DNA of 64,000 nt from CAVSUZ01 sp963791885 (GTDB lineage Bacteria; Pseudomonadota; Alphaproteobacteria; Acetobacterales; Acetobacteraceae), in assembly GCA_963791885.1 (NCBI GenBank), contig CAWBUL010000006.1:1-64000 (forward strand), given 5' to 3'. Positions 45,004 through 53,903 of the stretch are shown one piece after another (the stretch's first letter is position 1; every line of letters begins with the position of its first letter). The notes beneath the pieces were generated by a model, which saw nothing but the letters and a program-made list of their open reading frames with translations, was not told where the DNA came from and searched no databases. Position numbers and translations under genes: made by a program.

Positions 45004-45720
45004 GTGAGCATGAGCAATGTCCAGGCGCTTTGTTTCGATACCGGCGGCACTATTCTTGATTGGCATACCGGTATGCGGACGGCGCTTGCCGCGGTTGGCG
45101 CGCGGCACGGCGTCGACCGCGACTGGGCGAAGCTTGCCAACGAATTCCGCCGCCGCTCCCTCAAACTGATCGTGAACCATGGCGAATACGCACCGGCCAC
45201 GATGACGTTCGATGACGCCCATCGCAACGCGCTCGATCAAGTGCTCGCCGCCAACGGGCTTGGCGTATTCAGCGAGCAAGAGCGCCGCACATTGTGGTGG
45301 GATACGATCCATGGCCTGAAATGCTGGCCGGACTTCCCCGATTCGCTTGCGCGGCTGCGCGGCAAGTTCATGTGCGTCTCCTTCACGCTGCTGAGCTTCC
45401 GCATCATCATGGACACGGCCAAGCAAAACGGAATTTCCTGGGATGCCGTCATCTCCTGCGAGGCAATCGGCAAATACAAGGTCCTCCCCGAAGCCTACAA
45501 GACTTGCGCCAGGTTCCTTCAGCTCGATCCCAACGAATGTTGCATGGTCGCCTGCCATAATTTCGATCTCAACGCCGCCAAGGCCTGCGGCTACCGGACG
45601 GCTTTCGTGCGCCGGCCCGACGAATGGGGCACGGAAGGACCGCCCGATCCGGAGCCTGATTCGCGGCACGACATCGTCGTCACAAGCTTCCCTGAACTTG
45701 CGGAGATGCTTGGGACTTGA
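45004..45720 (+). CDS. HAD-superfamily hydrolase, 2-haloacid dehalogenase-like
   Basis: About 238 residues; GTG at 45004 or ATG at 45010, with GGGAGG upstream. Motif I is ALCFDTGGTILDW (nucleophile Asp12). Later VSFTLLSFRIIMD (motif II region), AIGKYKVLPEAYKTCARFL (conserved Lys), and CCMVACHNFDLNAAKACGYR with FVRRPDEWG, the C-terminal pattern of type II haloacid dehalogenases. The product of a haloalkane dehalogenase is an alcohol, which can be oxidised to a haloacid, so the two enzymes could serve one pathway. The specific substrate cannot be read from sequence. Confidence 0.75.
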   Translation: MSMSNVQALCFDTGGTILDWHTGMRTALAAVGARHGVDRDWAKLANEFRRRSLKLIVNHGEYAPATMTFDDAHRNALDQVLAANGLGVFSEQERRTLWWDTIHGLKCWPDFPDSLARLRGKFMCVSFTLLSFRIIMDTAKQNGISWDAVISCEAIGKYKVLPEAYKTCARFLQLDPNECCMVACHNFDLNAAKACGYRTAFVRRPDEWGTEGPPDPEPDSRHDIVVTSFPELAEMLGT

Positions 45721-46039
45721 CGACGGACCTCGCCGACGATCCGGTAACGACAATTAACGAGGCGGAGGCCACCGGAGAAACCGCCGCAGTGTTCGCAGAG
45801 ATCAGCCAAACTATACGCCTCCCGCCGGTCACCTCCATCTGGCGTGAGCCAGCGGGCATGGATGATACAGCCGCGGGGTGATGCACTGGCGCATCAACTG
45901 TCACGTGGTAGTTCACATCAGCTCATGGAGCCATACGGGCGATGCGGTACGTTCGCGACGTGAACGTGTGACAATCGATTCTATCAGATTTGGCGCCGCC
46001 CGGTTCGACGAATTTCGGCCATCGACGCCCGTCGCTTAA
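45721..46039. other. No recognisable gene
   Basis: About 320 bp between the HAD gene and the IS6-type remnant; frames on both strands carry no motifs I can name. Confidence 0.3.
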
Positions 46040-46796
46040 GCTGCCGCCAGAACAGCGAGAACTCTCGTGCTCTTCAGTCCAAGCATCGGTCGACATCGGC
46101 TCTTGATGCCGCGATGGTCCTGCTCAAGTCGGTTGTTGAGGTAGCAGCTCGTCCGGTGCCGCACGTGTTTGCCGAGTTCGTCCGGATGGCTCTGCGATAG
46201 GCATCATGGCCGTCGGTGGTGGCCCGATCGGGCGTGACACCCGTGACCGCCTTGGCCGATCGAAAGAATGCCTTGGCGGCTCTGAGGTCGCGGTGCTCGC
46301 TGAGCATGACGTCCACCAAAGCGCCATCACGATCAATCGCGCGATAGAGATATTGCCACCGGCCACGCTCCGGGATGTACGTCTCGTCAACATACCAACT
46401 GCGGCCCGCTCTGCCTTTGCGTCGCCGACGCAGGTTCTCGGCCAGTGCCGGTGTCAACTTGGCCTCCCAGTCGCGCACGCCTCGTAGCTGAAGATGAACC
46501 CGCGGGTCAGGAACATCTCGGCCAGATCCCGCAGGCTCAGCCTGTAGCGTAGCCGCCGCAGCACCACAAGAGCGATGACATCGCTTGGATACTGCGCACC
46601 GTTGAGCACACCGCCACTGCGCTCGTTGAATTGCCTGCCGCAATTGCTGCACCGGAAACGGCGATAGCCTTGCGTCGTCCGCTCAGGCCGCCCGCTGACA
46701 GCCACCGATCCGCACGCCGGACACCGCATCCCGCTTCCCCCTCACGAGGACCCCACCGTGCCCGATCTACCGAATGACACGAGGGCTGACAGAACC
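46040..46796 (-). pseudogene. IS6-like (zinc-ribbon type) transposase element, frameshifted
   Basis: From 46729 leftwards: MRCPACGSVAVSGRPERTTQ, RFRCSNCGRQFNERSGGVLN (CxxC...CxxC ribbon) and YPSDVIALVVLRRLRYRLS. A shift near 46470 gives VRDWEAKLTPALAENLRRRR, SWYVDETYIPERGRWQYLYR (first D) and DRATTDGHDAYRRAIR (second D). Another shift near 46160 precedes the E region. The left terminal sequence GGTTCTGT appears inverted at 46789-46796. Related to the copy at 51348. Confidence 0.82.
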
Positions 46797-46974
46797 ATCC
46801 GAACTAGCTCGCGCAGCACACGGTGGCTCTCGCGTCGGGCAGGCAAGCCAGGACTCCCATCCAAGTCCCTTCCAGAGCGCGAGAGCCTTGAGAGGTTCCC
46901 GGCTCGCATCGTCACCCTGACACGACGAACCAGCTTGATTCCAGCCTGAAGCGAGAGGCGTTATTAAAAGAAAC

Positions 46975-47367
46975 ATGCGCCAACTGAACACCCGACTATC
47001 TGAAACTGTTGCGGCCGATATTGTCCGGGAGATAGAACAGAGGAAAAATACAAGGGCTCATTATGTGGCACGGGAATGGCTGGCAAATGAGGGGCAATTG
47101 GTCTCTCAGATTCGGCGGTTCGAGACTGAATGGGTTGTTTTGCAGGCGAGGGGCGACGCTCCCTTTTGCGGCTTCGTCGTCGCCGAAGAATTCTCGTCCG
47201 CTGGCCACGCCATTTGGCTCTATGATGCTGAGGCGGCCGAACTCGCAGCAGAACTTCAGAGACTTCCTGACCTCGCCCAGAGCGGGACCAGCCTCTCCTT
47301 TCGGCAGGCCCTGCAAATTCTGGGAGATGTGGATACGAGCGAATTTTTCGATGACGCGCTTGACTAA
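46975..47367 (+). CDS. Hypothetical acidic protein
   Basis: 130 residues starting MRQLNTRLSETVAADIVREI. Stretches such as NTRAHYVAREWLANEGQLVS, FETEWVVLQARGD and IWLYDAEAAELAAELQRLPD look like a folded protein with an acidic end (VDTSEFFDDALD). Not recognised. It overlaps antisense with a possible gene starting at 47487, so only one of the two may be real over the shared stretch. Confidence 0.45.
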   Translation: MRQLNTRLSETVAADIVREIEQRKNTRAHYVAREWLANEGQLVSQIRRFETEWVVLQARGDAPFCGFVVAEEFSSAGHAIWLYDAEAAELAAELQRLPDLAQSGTSLSFRQALQILGDVDTSEFFDDALD

Positions 47368-47487
47368 CGCGCAGAGACCTGGCTCGCCGATTGAGGTGGC
47401 TGCGTTGTAGATGTACACGTCGGATATGAGGCTCTCCAAGCCACGGGCTCTCATCTCGCCTCTGATCTCCTCATAAGTGGGATACAT
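46996..47487 (-). CDS. Possible gene opposite 46975-47367, 5' part plausible
   Basis: The start MYPTYEEIRGEMRARGLESL has a strong GAGAGGAG site upstream and about 60 plausible residues (VYIYNAATSIGEPGLCALVK, RVIEKFARIHIS). Beyond about 47310 the reading looks like antisense of the plus-strand gene (FPCHIMSPCIFPLFYLP). It may be a 3'-truncated gene that met the plus-strand gene by rearrangement. Confidence 0.3.
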   Translation of the reverse strand: MYPTYEEIRGEMRARGLESLISDVYIYNAATSIGEPGLCALVKRVIEKFARIHISQNLQGLPKGEAGPALGEVRKSLKFCCEFGRLSIIEPNGVASGREFFGDDEAAKGSVAPRLQNNPFSLEPPNLRDQLPLICQPFPCHIMSPCIFPLFYLPDNIGRNSFR

Positions 47488-47805
47488 GGTGGCTACTCCT
47501 CTCGGTGTGGAAACACTCGCTGTCGGATCTACCAGCAAGAAACGATGCTTATTCCCGCTTTGGGCTCGATGTGTTCATGCGTTTGACTCCGGTTCATGTC
47601 CGGCGACGCGTCAACGGACTTGCCCAAGAGACCGGGGTCACGCCGCCTTTGCCGGTGGCCGCCTCGCGGTGGAGACCGGCTCAATCAGATGGCCGGATCC
47701 CAAGCGAGCGAACTGGCCAGCATCATCGCCTGATCTCGCTCCCTCCGGTGCAACCGAGTCACAGGCGCGGCCTGCGCCGAATCCCCGCAGGCCGCTTCTG
47801 CAATA
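47488..47805. other. No recognisable gene
   Basis: About 318 bp with no convincing frame or repeat; it precedes the 3' end of the cupredoxin gene. Confidence 0.3.
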
Positions 47806-48161
47806 TCAATTCTGAACGACGATCGTGCCATGCATGAACGGATGCAGGCCACAAATATAGTTATACGTTCCTAGCTTATCGAAGCGGTATGGGAAGCTCT
47901 CGTCCGTGTCCATCGGATGCGAGTGAACGTCGAGTGTCGGCACGACGATGCTGTGGGGAATGTCGTCGCGATTGAGCCAGGTTACCGTCGAGCCGACCGC
48001 CACGGTCAGCGGTATCGGGGAGAATTTGAAATTGTCGATCATGACGCGCGCATCTCAGCGGCCGCGGCGATGCCCCCGATCACCGCGATCAGCCCCGCAG
48101 CGAGCACGCCGCGCACTGCCCGGCTCCGGGCGAAATCAACCCAGCCTTTGTTCCAATGCAT
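47806..48161 (-). pseudogene. Cupredoxin (plastocyanin-like), signal peptide and mature part in different frames
   Basis: MHWNKGWVDFARSRAVRGVL with AAGLIAVIGGIAAAAEM is a signal peptide, read from 48161 after GAGG. The mature domain starts in another frame at 48042 (MIDNFKFSPIPLTVAVGSTV). Counting from that Met, copper ligands are His30 (IPHS), Cys64, His67 and Met70 (CGLHPFMHG), a complete type 1 site. A one- or two-base indel near 48045 splits it. Follows the metallophosphoesterase by 11 bp on the same strand. It would carry electrons or copper in the periplasm if the indel is a sequencing error. Confidence 0.75.
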
Positions 48162-48172
48162 GAAGACCTCCT

Positions 48173-49108
48173 CTAGCCAGCCAGTGGGGAATCGACGATC
48201 GCGAGCGGCGCCGATGCGGACACCAGGCTGACCCGAGCCACCCCGAGATATTCCCTCAGCTCGCCGGCCGGCACGAGCATCGGGCCGGGCCCTTTCGCCG
48301 TTCCGGGAGCCGGCTGCGGGAACGCCGTGGACCGAGCGGTGTGGAACGCAACGTGGCCCTCTACCTTTTGCAGCACCTGATGAATGTGCCCGTTCAGCAC
48401 GGTGACGGAGCCGAACCGCTTCAGGTAGCTCAGTGCCTGTGCGCCGTCGGCGGTGCCCCAGCCCCAGTCCTTGTACGCGATCCACAGCGGGACATGTGCC
48501 ATCAGCACGATCGGTGTGCTGGCGCTGCGCCCTTTCACGTCCTTCTCAAGCCATTCGAGTTGGTCCTGGCCGAGATTGCCGAGCCCGTTGCCCTGCAGAT
48601 CCACCACGTTGACCAGGCCGATGAAATGCACGCCATTGGCGTCGAAGCTGTACCAGCCGTCGCCCTTGGTGCCCTCGCCGAACCGATTGAGGTAGCTCTT
48701 GCCGTCTTCTTCAAGGATGTCGTGCTCGCCCGGCACGGTATACGTCGTGAGCCCAGTCTCGTTCATAAGCTGCCGCGCCGTGTCGAATTGTGCCGGCTTC
48801 GACAGATGGCTGATATCGCCGGTGTGGATCATGAAGGCCGGGCGCACCGGCATCGCCTCGATCTTGCCGAGGGCTTCTTTCAGCGTGGCTGCAGTGTTGG
48901 GGTTAGCCGCCTTGTCGAAACCCAGGTGGCTGTCACTGATCTGCACGAACATGAAGTCCTTGCTAGGCGTCACCGCTTCGGCGCTGCTGATCAGACGTGA
49001 CCGCGGCACCCCGCCAGCGATCGTCCAGACCATCGCGCCACCGGCCCAGGTCATGCACTTCAGAAAGCCGCGGCGCTGCGGATCGACGTCGTTGTCCTGG
49101 TTGTTCAT
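48173..49108 (-). CDS. Tat-exported metallophosphoesterase
   Basis: 311 residues. The twin-arginine signal RRGFLKCMTWAGGAMVWTI is at 12-30. Metal-binding motifs: D59-x-H61 (SDSH), G97-D98 with H101 (GDISH), GEHD 127-130 (GNHD variant), AHVPL (His205) and GHIH (240-243). A calcineurin-like dimetal phosphoesterase exported folded to the periplasm; substrate unknown. In an operon with the cupredoxin and divergent from the ECF sigma gene, a combination that suggests metal or redox stress control. Confidence 0.88.
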   Translation of the reverse strand: MNNQDNDVDPQRRGFLKCMTWAGGAMVWTIAGGVPRSRLISSAEAVTPSKDFMFVQISDSHLGFDKAANPNTAATLKEALGKIEAMPVRPAFMIHTGDISHLSKPAQFDTARQLMNETGLTTYTVPGEHDILEEDGKSYLNRFGEGTKGDGWYSFDANGVHFIGLVNVVDLQGNGLGNLGQDQLEWLEKDVKGRSASTPIVLMAHVPLWIAYKDWGWGTADGAQALSYLKRFGSVTVLNGHIHQVLQKVEGHVAFHTARSTAFPQPAPGTAKGPGPMLVPAGELREYLGVARVSLVSASAPLAIVDSPLAG

Positions 49109-49240
49109 CCTGCTCTCCTTATTTGCCGCGGTCTGAATCTCGGGCGCGGCTGTCAGCTAGACCTCACCTTGAGGACGAAAATTCCTTGAGCAGGTGTTTC
49201 TTTTTTCGCTCGCATACCGCCCCGGCGGGAATAGACCGGC
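49109..49240. promoter_or_regulatory. Divergent promoter region: metallophosphoesterase / ECF sigma
   Basis: 132 bp between the two divergent starts. I could not find an exact ECF-type -35/-10 pair; no GTAACC-N16-CGAA occurs here. Co-regulation is inferred from arrangement only. Confidence 0.4.
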
Positions 49241-49864
49241 TTGTCACTGGGTCTTGGCTTTAGCGAACGGCATGCACGGGAAGGGGATCCGGCCTTGCCT
49301 CCTTTCAGTGATGATCGAAAGCGGCGCTTCGAGCTGCTGGCGCTTCCGCATCTGGATGCGGCGTACAACTTGGCGCGTTGGCTCGCTGGCAATGCGTCGG
49401 AGGCGGAAGACGTGGTCCAAGAGGCATACCTACGGGCGTATGGCTATTTCGATACCTATCAGCGGGGCGACATGCGCCCGTGGCTGCTGGCAATCGTGCG
49501 CAACTGTTACTCGACTTTGGGGCGACAGCGTCGATCTGGACGAACGAGCTACGTCGCCGAACTGCCGCCGGAAGACGGCGGCGAATTGCTGGAGCCACTG
49601 TGGAGCATCCCCGCGCGTGATCCAGAGGCGCTGCTGCTGCAGGGCGCCGACAGCGAGCGGGTGAATGCACTCATGCAGGAGCTGCCGCCAGACTATCGCG
49701 AGGTGTTGCTGCTGCGGGAGGTTGAGGAGTTGTCTTACCGCCAGATCGCCGAGGCTGTCGGCGTGCCGGTCGGCACGGTGATGTCACGTCTGGCACGCGC
49801 TCGGACGACCTTGCGGCGGCGGTGGTTTGCCGAGGACGCTAAGGAGAGCGCCCATGAAGTGTGA
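49241..49864 (+). CDS. ECF RNA polymerase sigma factor
   Basis: 207 codons from a TTG at 49241; a later TTG near 49296 (LPPFSDDRKRRFELLALPHL) is also possible because no ATG or SD stands out. Region 2: DAAYNLARWLAGNASEAEDV, VQEAYLRAYGYFDTY and MRPWLLAIVRNCYST. Region 4: ALMQELPPDYREVLLLREVE and LSYRQIAEAVGVPVGTVMSR. Overlaps the anti-sigma gene by 11 bp. A typical ECF factor paired with a zinc-binding anti-sigma. Confidence 0.9.
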   Translation: MSLGLGFSERHAREGDPALPPFSDDRKRRFELLALPHLDAAYNLARWLAGNASEAEDVVQEAYLRAYGYFDTYQRGDMRPWLLAIVRNCYSTLGRQRRSGRTSYVAELPPEDGGELLEPLWSIPARDPEALLLQGADSERVNALMQELPPDYREVLLLREVEELSYRQIAEAVGVPVGTVMSRLARARTTLRRRWFAEDAKESAHEV

Positions 49865-50618
49865 GCGCGCTACCGCCTGGGTCCAACGATTGCTCGATAA
49901 TGAACTGCCGCCCGTACAGCGCTTCCGGCTGCGCCGCCATCTCGCAGGCTGCGGGGCCTGCGCGGCGGAACTGAAGGAACAGCGGGCCATGCAGTCCGCT
50001 CTTCGCGACACAATCGCCTATCATCGCGCGCCACTTGCGTTGGCCGCGCGTATCGTGGCCAGCCTGCCTCGCGAAGTGCCGCCGCCGTCCAGCCGCACAT
50101 GGTTCCGTCTGCCCGCCGTGGGTATGACGGGCGCGGGGATGGCGGGTGTGCTCGCCGGCGGGGCGCTGATGTTACTGGTGCAACGACGTGGCCCCGGCCA
50201 AACTGACCTAACCAATGCCGTGATCGACAGCCACATCGCTTCCTTGATGGCCGACCATCTAACCGACGTGCAAACCAGCAACCAGCACACAGTGAAACCA
50301 TGGCTATCGGCGCATATCGATGTCTCGCCCCCGGTGGGCGACTTCGCTGCCGAGGGCTTTCCGCTTATCGGCGGCCGAGTGGACTACATCGACGGTCATC
50401 CAACCGCGGCAGTGGTGTACCGCCACGACAAACATGTCATCAACCTGTTCACCTGGGCTTCGCCCGGTCAGCCGGACGCCTCACAGCGCACCGATCACCG
50501 CCAAGGCTTCAACGTGGTGAGCTGGCGGCGCGCCGGGATCAGCTACTTCGTGGTGTCTGATGTCGAACTGAATCAGCTCGACAAGTTCACGCGGCTGGTC
50601 ACGCAGAGCGCGTCCTAA
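49854..50618 (+). CDS. Membrane anti-sigma factor with zinc-finger (ZAS) domain
   Basis: 254 residues from the ATG at 49854 (MKCERATAWVQRLLDNELPP). The ZAS motif is His29-x3-Cys33-x2-Cys36. One membrane helix lies at about residues 90-115 (MTGAGMAGVLAGGALMLLVQ). The outer domain reads VTVQTSN-type linker, then DVSPPVGDFAAEGFPLIGGR, AAVVYRHDKHVINLFTW and FNVVSWRRAGISYFVVSD. It would hold the sigma factor at the membrane. Intact. Confidence 0.88.
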   Translation: MKCERATAWVQRLLDNELPPVQRFRLRRHLAGCGACAAELKEQRAMQSALRDTIAYHRAPLALAARIVASLPREVPPPSSRTWFRLPAVGMTGAGMAGVLAGGALMLLVQRRGPGQTDLTNAVIDSHIASLMADHLTDVQTSNQHTVKPWLSAHIDVSPPVGDFAAEGFPLIGGRVDYIDGHPTAAVVYRHDKHVINLFTWASPGQPDASQRTDHRQGFNVVSWRRAGISYFVVSDVELNQLDKFTRLVTQSAS

Positions 50619-51302
50619 CGGGTATTCGACTTCGCTTATTCCGGCCCAAGCCCATCACATTCACATGCCAGATCTATCGGTTCCTATCGACTGGAATGGA
50701 CGCGTGGTCGGGTAGCTGGTCCATGAGGCGGATGGGGCGCGTCCAGGCTTTGTCGGCCTCGCAAGGGAGACCATCATGATCGGCACACAGCATTGTCCGG
50801 GCGCGGACCAAATACTCGTCAGGCGGCCAGGCTGCTGATCGACACGCGTGGTGCCGATGCCCGGCCACGCGCTGCGGCGCGAAGCCGCGTGCTGTTCGTC
50901 CAGGGAGACATGATCGGTCACCGCGATCTGGCAGAAGGTCCTACAGGCTATAGACGAACTGGCAGGACCCACCGCCGGCTGAGCATCATCTCATGGTGCA
51001 CCGATCGCATAGAAAAGCTCAACCTCGGTCAAACTAATCTCGTTTCTCCACGAAGGGCGACCCTGCCATAGGACCTCAGCCACCATCGACTGATAGGGAA
51101 GAAACCGCCATGTGCTATTCTGCCCGCAGCCGGCTGCTGCCGGCGTTATCAGTCGAGCGGGATCCGGCGATCGCCCGATTCGAGGATCTGATACGCGGAG
51201 GTTATGCTGTATAGACCATTTCCCCTACGTGGCCTGCATCCGGTTTGGTTGACACCATCCTAGGTTCCGTCAGCGTTCACGCCAGACGGCAATTTCGCGG
51301 AC
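50619..51302. other. No intact gene; fragments only
   Basis: About 680 bp. A short plus-strand stretch (RVLFVQGDMIGHRDLAE near 50890) faintly recalls a Rossmann-type dehydrogenase, but nothing around it supports this. No repeat, tRNA or clear promoter seen. Confidence 0.3.
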
Positions 51303-51841
51303 GGTTCTGTTGGGGCATGGTAGCTCCCGGACGGGGGAGCACGTCGGATGGAATGCGTCGCCTGCGGTGGGGCAGCGATTTCGGAGCGGCCTGAGCGCAC
51401 CGCGCAGGGCTACCGGCGGTTCCGTTGCCGCGATTGTGGCAAGCAGTTCAACGAACGAACTGGTGGGTCCCTGAATCGCGCCCAGTATCCGTCCGATGTC
51501 ATCGCGCTCGTTGTCTTCTGGCGACTGCGGTACAAGCTGAGCCTACGCGATCTGCCGGAGATGTTCCTTCTCCGCGGTATCGAATTCACCTATGAGGCGG
51601 TTCGGGATTGGGAGGCGAAACTTACGCCGTCGCTGATCGACAATCTTCGCCGCCGCCGGGGTGGTGGCAGCCGGGTCCGCCGCTCGTGGTACGTCGATGA
51701 GACCTACATCAAAGTCAATGGCCGATGGTGCTATCTATACCGGGCGATTGACCGCACTGGCGCGCTGGTAGACGTGATGCTGAGCGAGACCCGCGATATG
51801 GCCGCGGCAGAAAAGTTCTTCCGATCTGCCAAAGCGGTGAC
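51303..51841 (+). pseudogene. IS6-like (zinc-ribbon) transposase, 5' part, interrupted by IS630
   Basis: The terminal GGTTCTGT at 51303 precedes MECVACGGAAISERPERTAQ (51348), RFRCRDCGKQFNERTGGSLN, the first-D context SWYVDETYIKVNGRWCYLYR and AAAEKFFRSAKAVT at the IS630 border. The gene resumes at 52983, so only the IS630 insertion and later 3' changes disable it. Confidence 0.88.
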
Positions 51842-52982
51842 TAGTGCTCTGACTCATACGGACGATGCAGGCAATCTTTCGAGCTTGGCAAGGATTGAGG
51901 CGGTGGCTGCGGTCCAGACGAATGGGCGTGGTTCTGCATTTCGCTCAGCGAGGTAAGTCTTAATGGCAGCCTGCAGGCTGACGAGGGAGTGGAAGCTGCC
52001 GCGCCGGATGCGTTGTCGGGTAAGAGCGGAGAAGAAGGTCTCCACCGCGTTCAGCCATGACCCGGAGGTTGGCGTGAAGTGGAAGGTCCATCGGTCATGG
52101 CGTGCCAGCCAGGCCTGTACCTTTCGGTGCCGGTGGGTGGCGTAGTTGTCGACGACCGCATGGACCAACTTGCCGGACGGCACCTCGCGTTCGACGGCAT
52201 TGAGGAAGCGGATGAACTCCTCGTGCCGGTGTCGCTGCATGCAGCGACCGATCACCGTACCCTTCAGCACGTTCAATGCGGCGAACAACGTCGTCGTTCC
52301 ATGGCGTTTGTAGTCGTGGGTCATGGTGCCGCAGCGGCCGGGTTTCAGCGGCAGTCCAGGCTGGGTACGGTCGAGCGCCTGGATTTGGCTCTTTTCGTCG
52401 ATCGACAGCACCACCGCATGGGCGGGCGGATCGAGATAAAGGCCGATGATATCCGCCATTTTCTCAGCGAACTGCGGATCACGCGAGCGCTTGAAGCTGC
52501 GCACGCGGTGCGGCTGGAGTTGGTGCGCCGCCCAGATGCGCTGCACCGAGCGCAGCGACATGGCGGTGGCGTTTGCCATGGCTCGCCCGGTCCAATACGT
52601 GGTCCCAGGGGGCGGCTCGCCACACGTGAGCGCCACGACGTGCGCCACTTTATCGGCCGGGATCGGTCGTTTGCCGGGCTTGCGCGTCTTGTCACGCAGC
52701 AACCCGTCGGGACCTTCCTCGGCAAAACGCTGCTGCCAGCGCCAGACCATGGGGCGGCTGACGCTGATCTCTTTCGCCACATGTTGCACCGGCCGACCAC
52801 TGGCCGAGGCCAGAACGACTCGGCTCGCTCGATGTATTTGCCCGCTCGGTTGCGATCCGATGCTATTGCCTTAAGCCGCTTCCTGTCTGCCGCGCTCAAC
52901 AACACGCATACTGTCTGTGCCATGCTCACAGAATCGCATGGCAACCGCATGTTGTGAATCGATAGAATGCGTCAGAGCACTA
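51842..52982 (-). mobile_element. IS630-family element, copy 2 (inverted relative to copy 1)
   Basis: TAGTGCTCTGACTCAT at 51842 to the inverse ATGCGTCAGAGCACTA ending at 52982, with TA at both borders. Nearly identical to 26895-28035 but opposite in orientation. Inserted within the IS6-like transposase between the second-D and preceding regions. Confidence 0.92.
51854..52923 (-). CDS. IS630-family transposase (two overlapping frames), copy 2
   Basis: Main frame protein is the same as copy 1 (SIDEKSQIQALDRTQPGLP, VVDNYATHRHRKVQ, SGSWLNAVETFFSALTRQ). The N-terminal frame reads MAQTVCVLLSAADRKRLKAI and AGKYIERAESFW, with one codon changed from copy 1 (CAG to GAG) next to the same frame break. 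Confidence 0.85.
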
Positions 52983-53311
52983 GCGTCACTCCGGCCCGGG
53001 TAACCACCGATGGGCATGACAGTTACCCTCGTGCGATTCGAAGCCAGCTTGGTGCCGATGTCCGCCACCGGAACAGCCAGTATCTCAACAACCGCATTGA
53101 ACAGGATCATCGAGGGATCAAGAGCCGATATGGGCCAATGCGTGGCTTCGGTGCCGTCAACTCGGCGGCTCGCTTTTGCCGATGTCATGACGAACTCCGG
53201 AACCTCCTGCACGCCAATTGCCGCTTCCGCCACACCTCACCAGCCACCGTTCGTCGCCGTCGCTTCCTTCAAGCCAGCCGTATCGCCCTCCGCGTGATGG
53301 CCTCGTCATGA
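52983..53311 (+). pseudogene. IS6-like transposase, 3' part after IS630
   Basis: Continues the gene from 51841: VTPARVTTDGHDSYPRAIRS (second D) and NRIEQDHRGIKSRYGPMRGF (E), then FCRCHDELRNLLHANCRF to the stop at 53311. Together with 51348-51841 it makes one full-length transposase of the zinc-ribbon IS6-like type. Confidence 0.85.
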
Positions 53312-53739
53312 GCAGCACAATGGAAAAAGGCCTGGCCTTGCAGTCGGCGCAAGATCTGACGGAACCGCATCACGTGCTCCGTCTGCACGGACTCACCGCG
53401 TTTGCGGGCGGCATAAGCCGCGACGCTGATCTCGGCGTCCTCCGAGTGCTTGTAGTTGTTGACGTGCGTGAGTCCCGGAAAGCTGACGCGCTCGCACAGC
53501 ACTGCAGAGATCCGCACCACCGTGTAGATCGCCCCTCCATTGTCGTGGATCAGGTTCAGCATCTCCCTGCGATGCTTCACCGCTAGTCTCAACGCCGGCA
53601 GCAATCTCTCGACAGTGAATGAACCGCGGCCGCCGGGCTTCCGCAGCGGCTCGGAGGGTGCCCTGGCCGCCCGCTCCCGTGCGGTCGGCGGTTGCACCCC
53701 CGGCCGGACGGCCGGCAAGCGACCGAGGTCCCGGGCCAT
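53269..53739 (-). CDS. Plasmid-backbone hypothetical protein
   Basis: 156 residues from the ATG at 53739 (MARDLGRLPAVRPGVQPPTA), overlapping the upstream small gene as TGATG. The later part looks structured: LLPALRLAVKHRREMLNLIH, GGAIYTVVRISAVLCERVSF, NNYKHSEDAEISVAAYAARK and HVMRFRQILRRLQGQ. The last 20 residues run into the IS6-like element and may not be native. Position behind the partition genes suggests a maintenance or transfer function; not recognised. Confidence 0.45.
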   Translation of the reverse strand: MARDLGRLPAVRPGVQPPTARERAARAPSEPLRKPGGRGSFTVERLLPALRLAVKHRREMLNLIHDNGGAIYTVVRISAVLCERVSFPGLTHVNNYKHSEDAEISVAAYAARKRGESVQTEHVMRFRQILRRLQGQAFFHCAAHDEAITRRAIRLA

Positions 53740-53849
53740 CACACCCGCCACACCAGCCACAGCTCCACCAGCGCGAGGGCGTTCAACGCTCCCATCATCC
53801 ACAGCAGGACCGTGATCCGTCTCTCAATCCGGGTGAGCAGGGCGTCCAT
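53739..53849 (-). CDS. 36-residue membrane peptide in the partition operon
   Basis: MDALLTRIERRITVLLWMMG then ALNALALVELWLVWRV, one hydrophobic helix with a basic N-terminal flank. The stop overlaps the next ATG (TGATG). An overlooked-size gene that fits the tight operon spacing; function unknown. Confidence 0.5.
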   Translation of the reverse strand: MDALLTRIERRITVLLWMMGALNALALVELWLVWRV

Positions 53850-53903
53850 CACCGCTTCATCTTGCCTCCATGGTGACGTGGTGCACGCAACCACACAACC
53901 AAG

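Noticed and set aside
48341..49000. 219-codon frame opposite the metallophosphoesterase
   Set aside because: Antisense shadow; the phosphoesterase motifs and Tat signal are on the minus strand.
52079..52957. 292-codon frame opposite the IS630 transposase (and its twin at 26920-27798)
   Set aside because: Present in both IS copies only because the transposase is; no independent signal.
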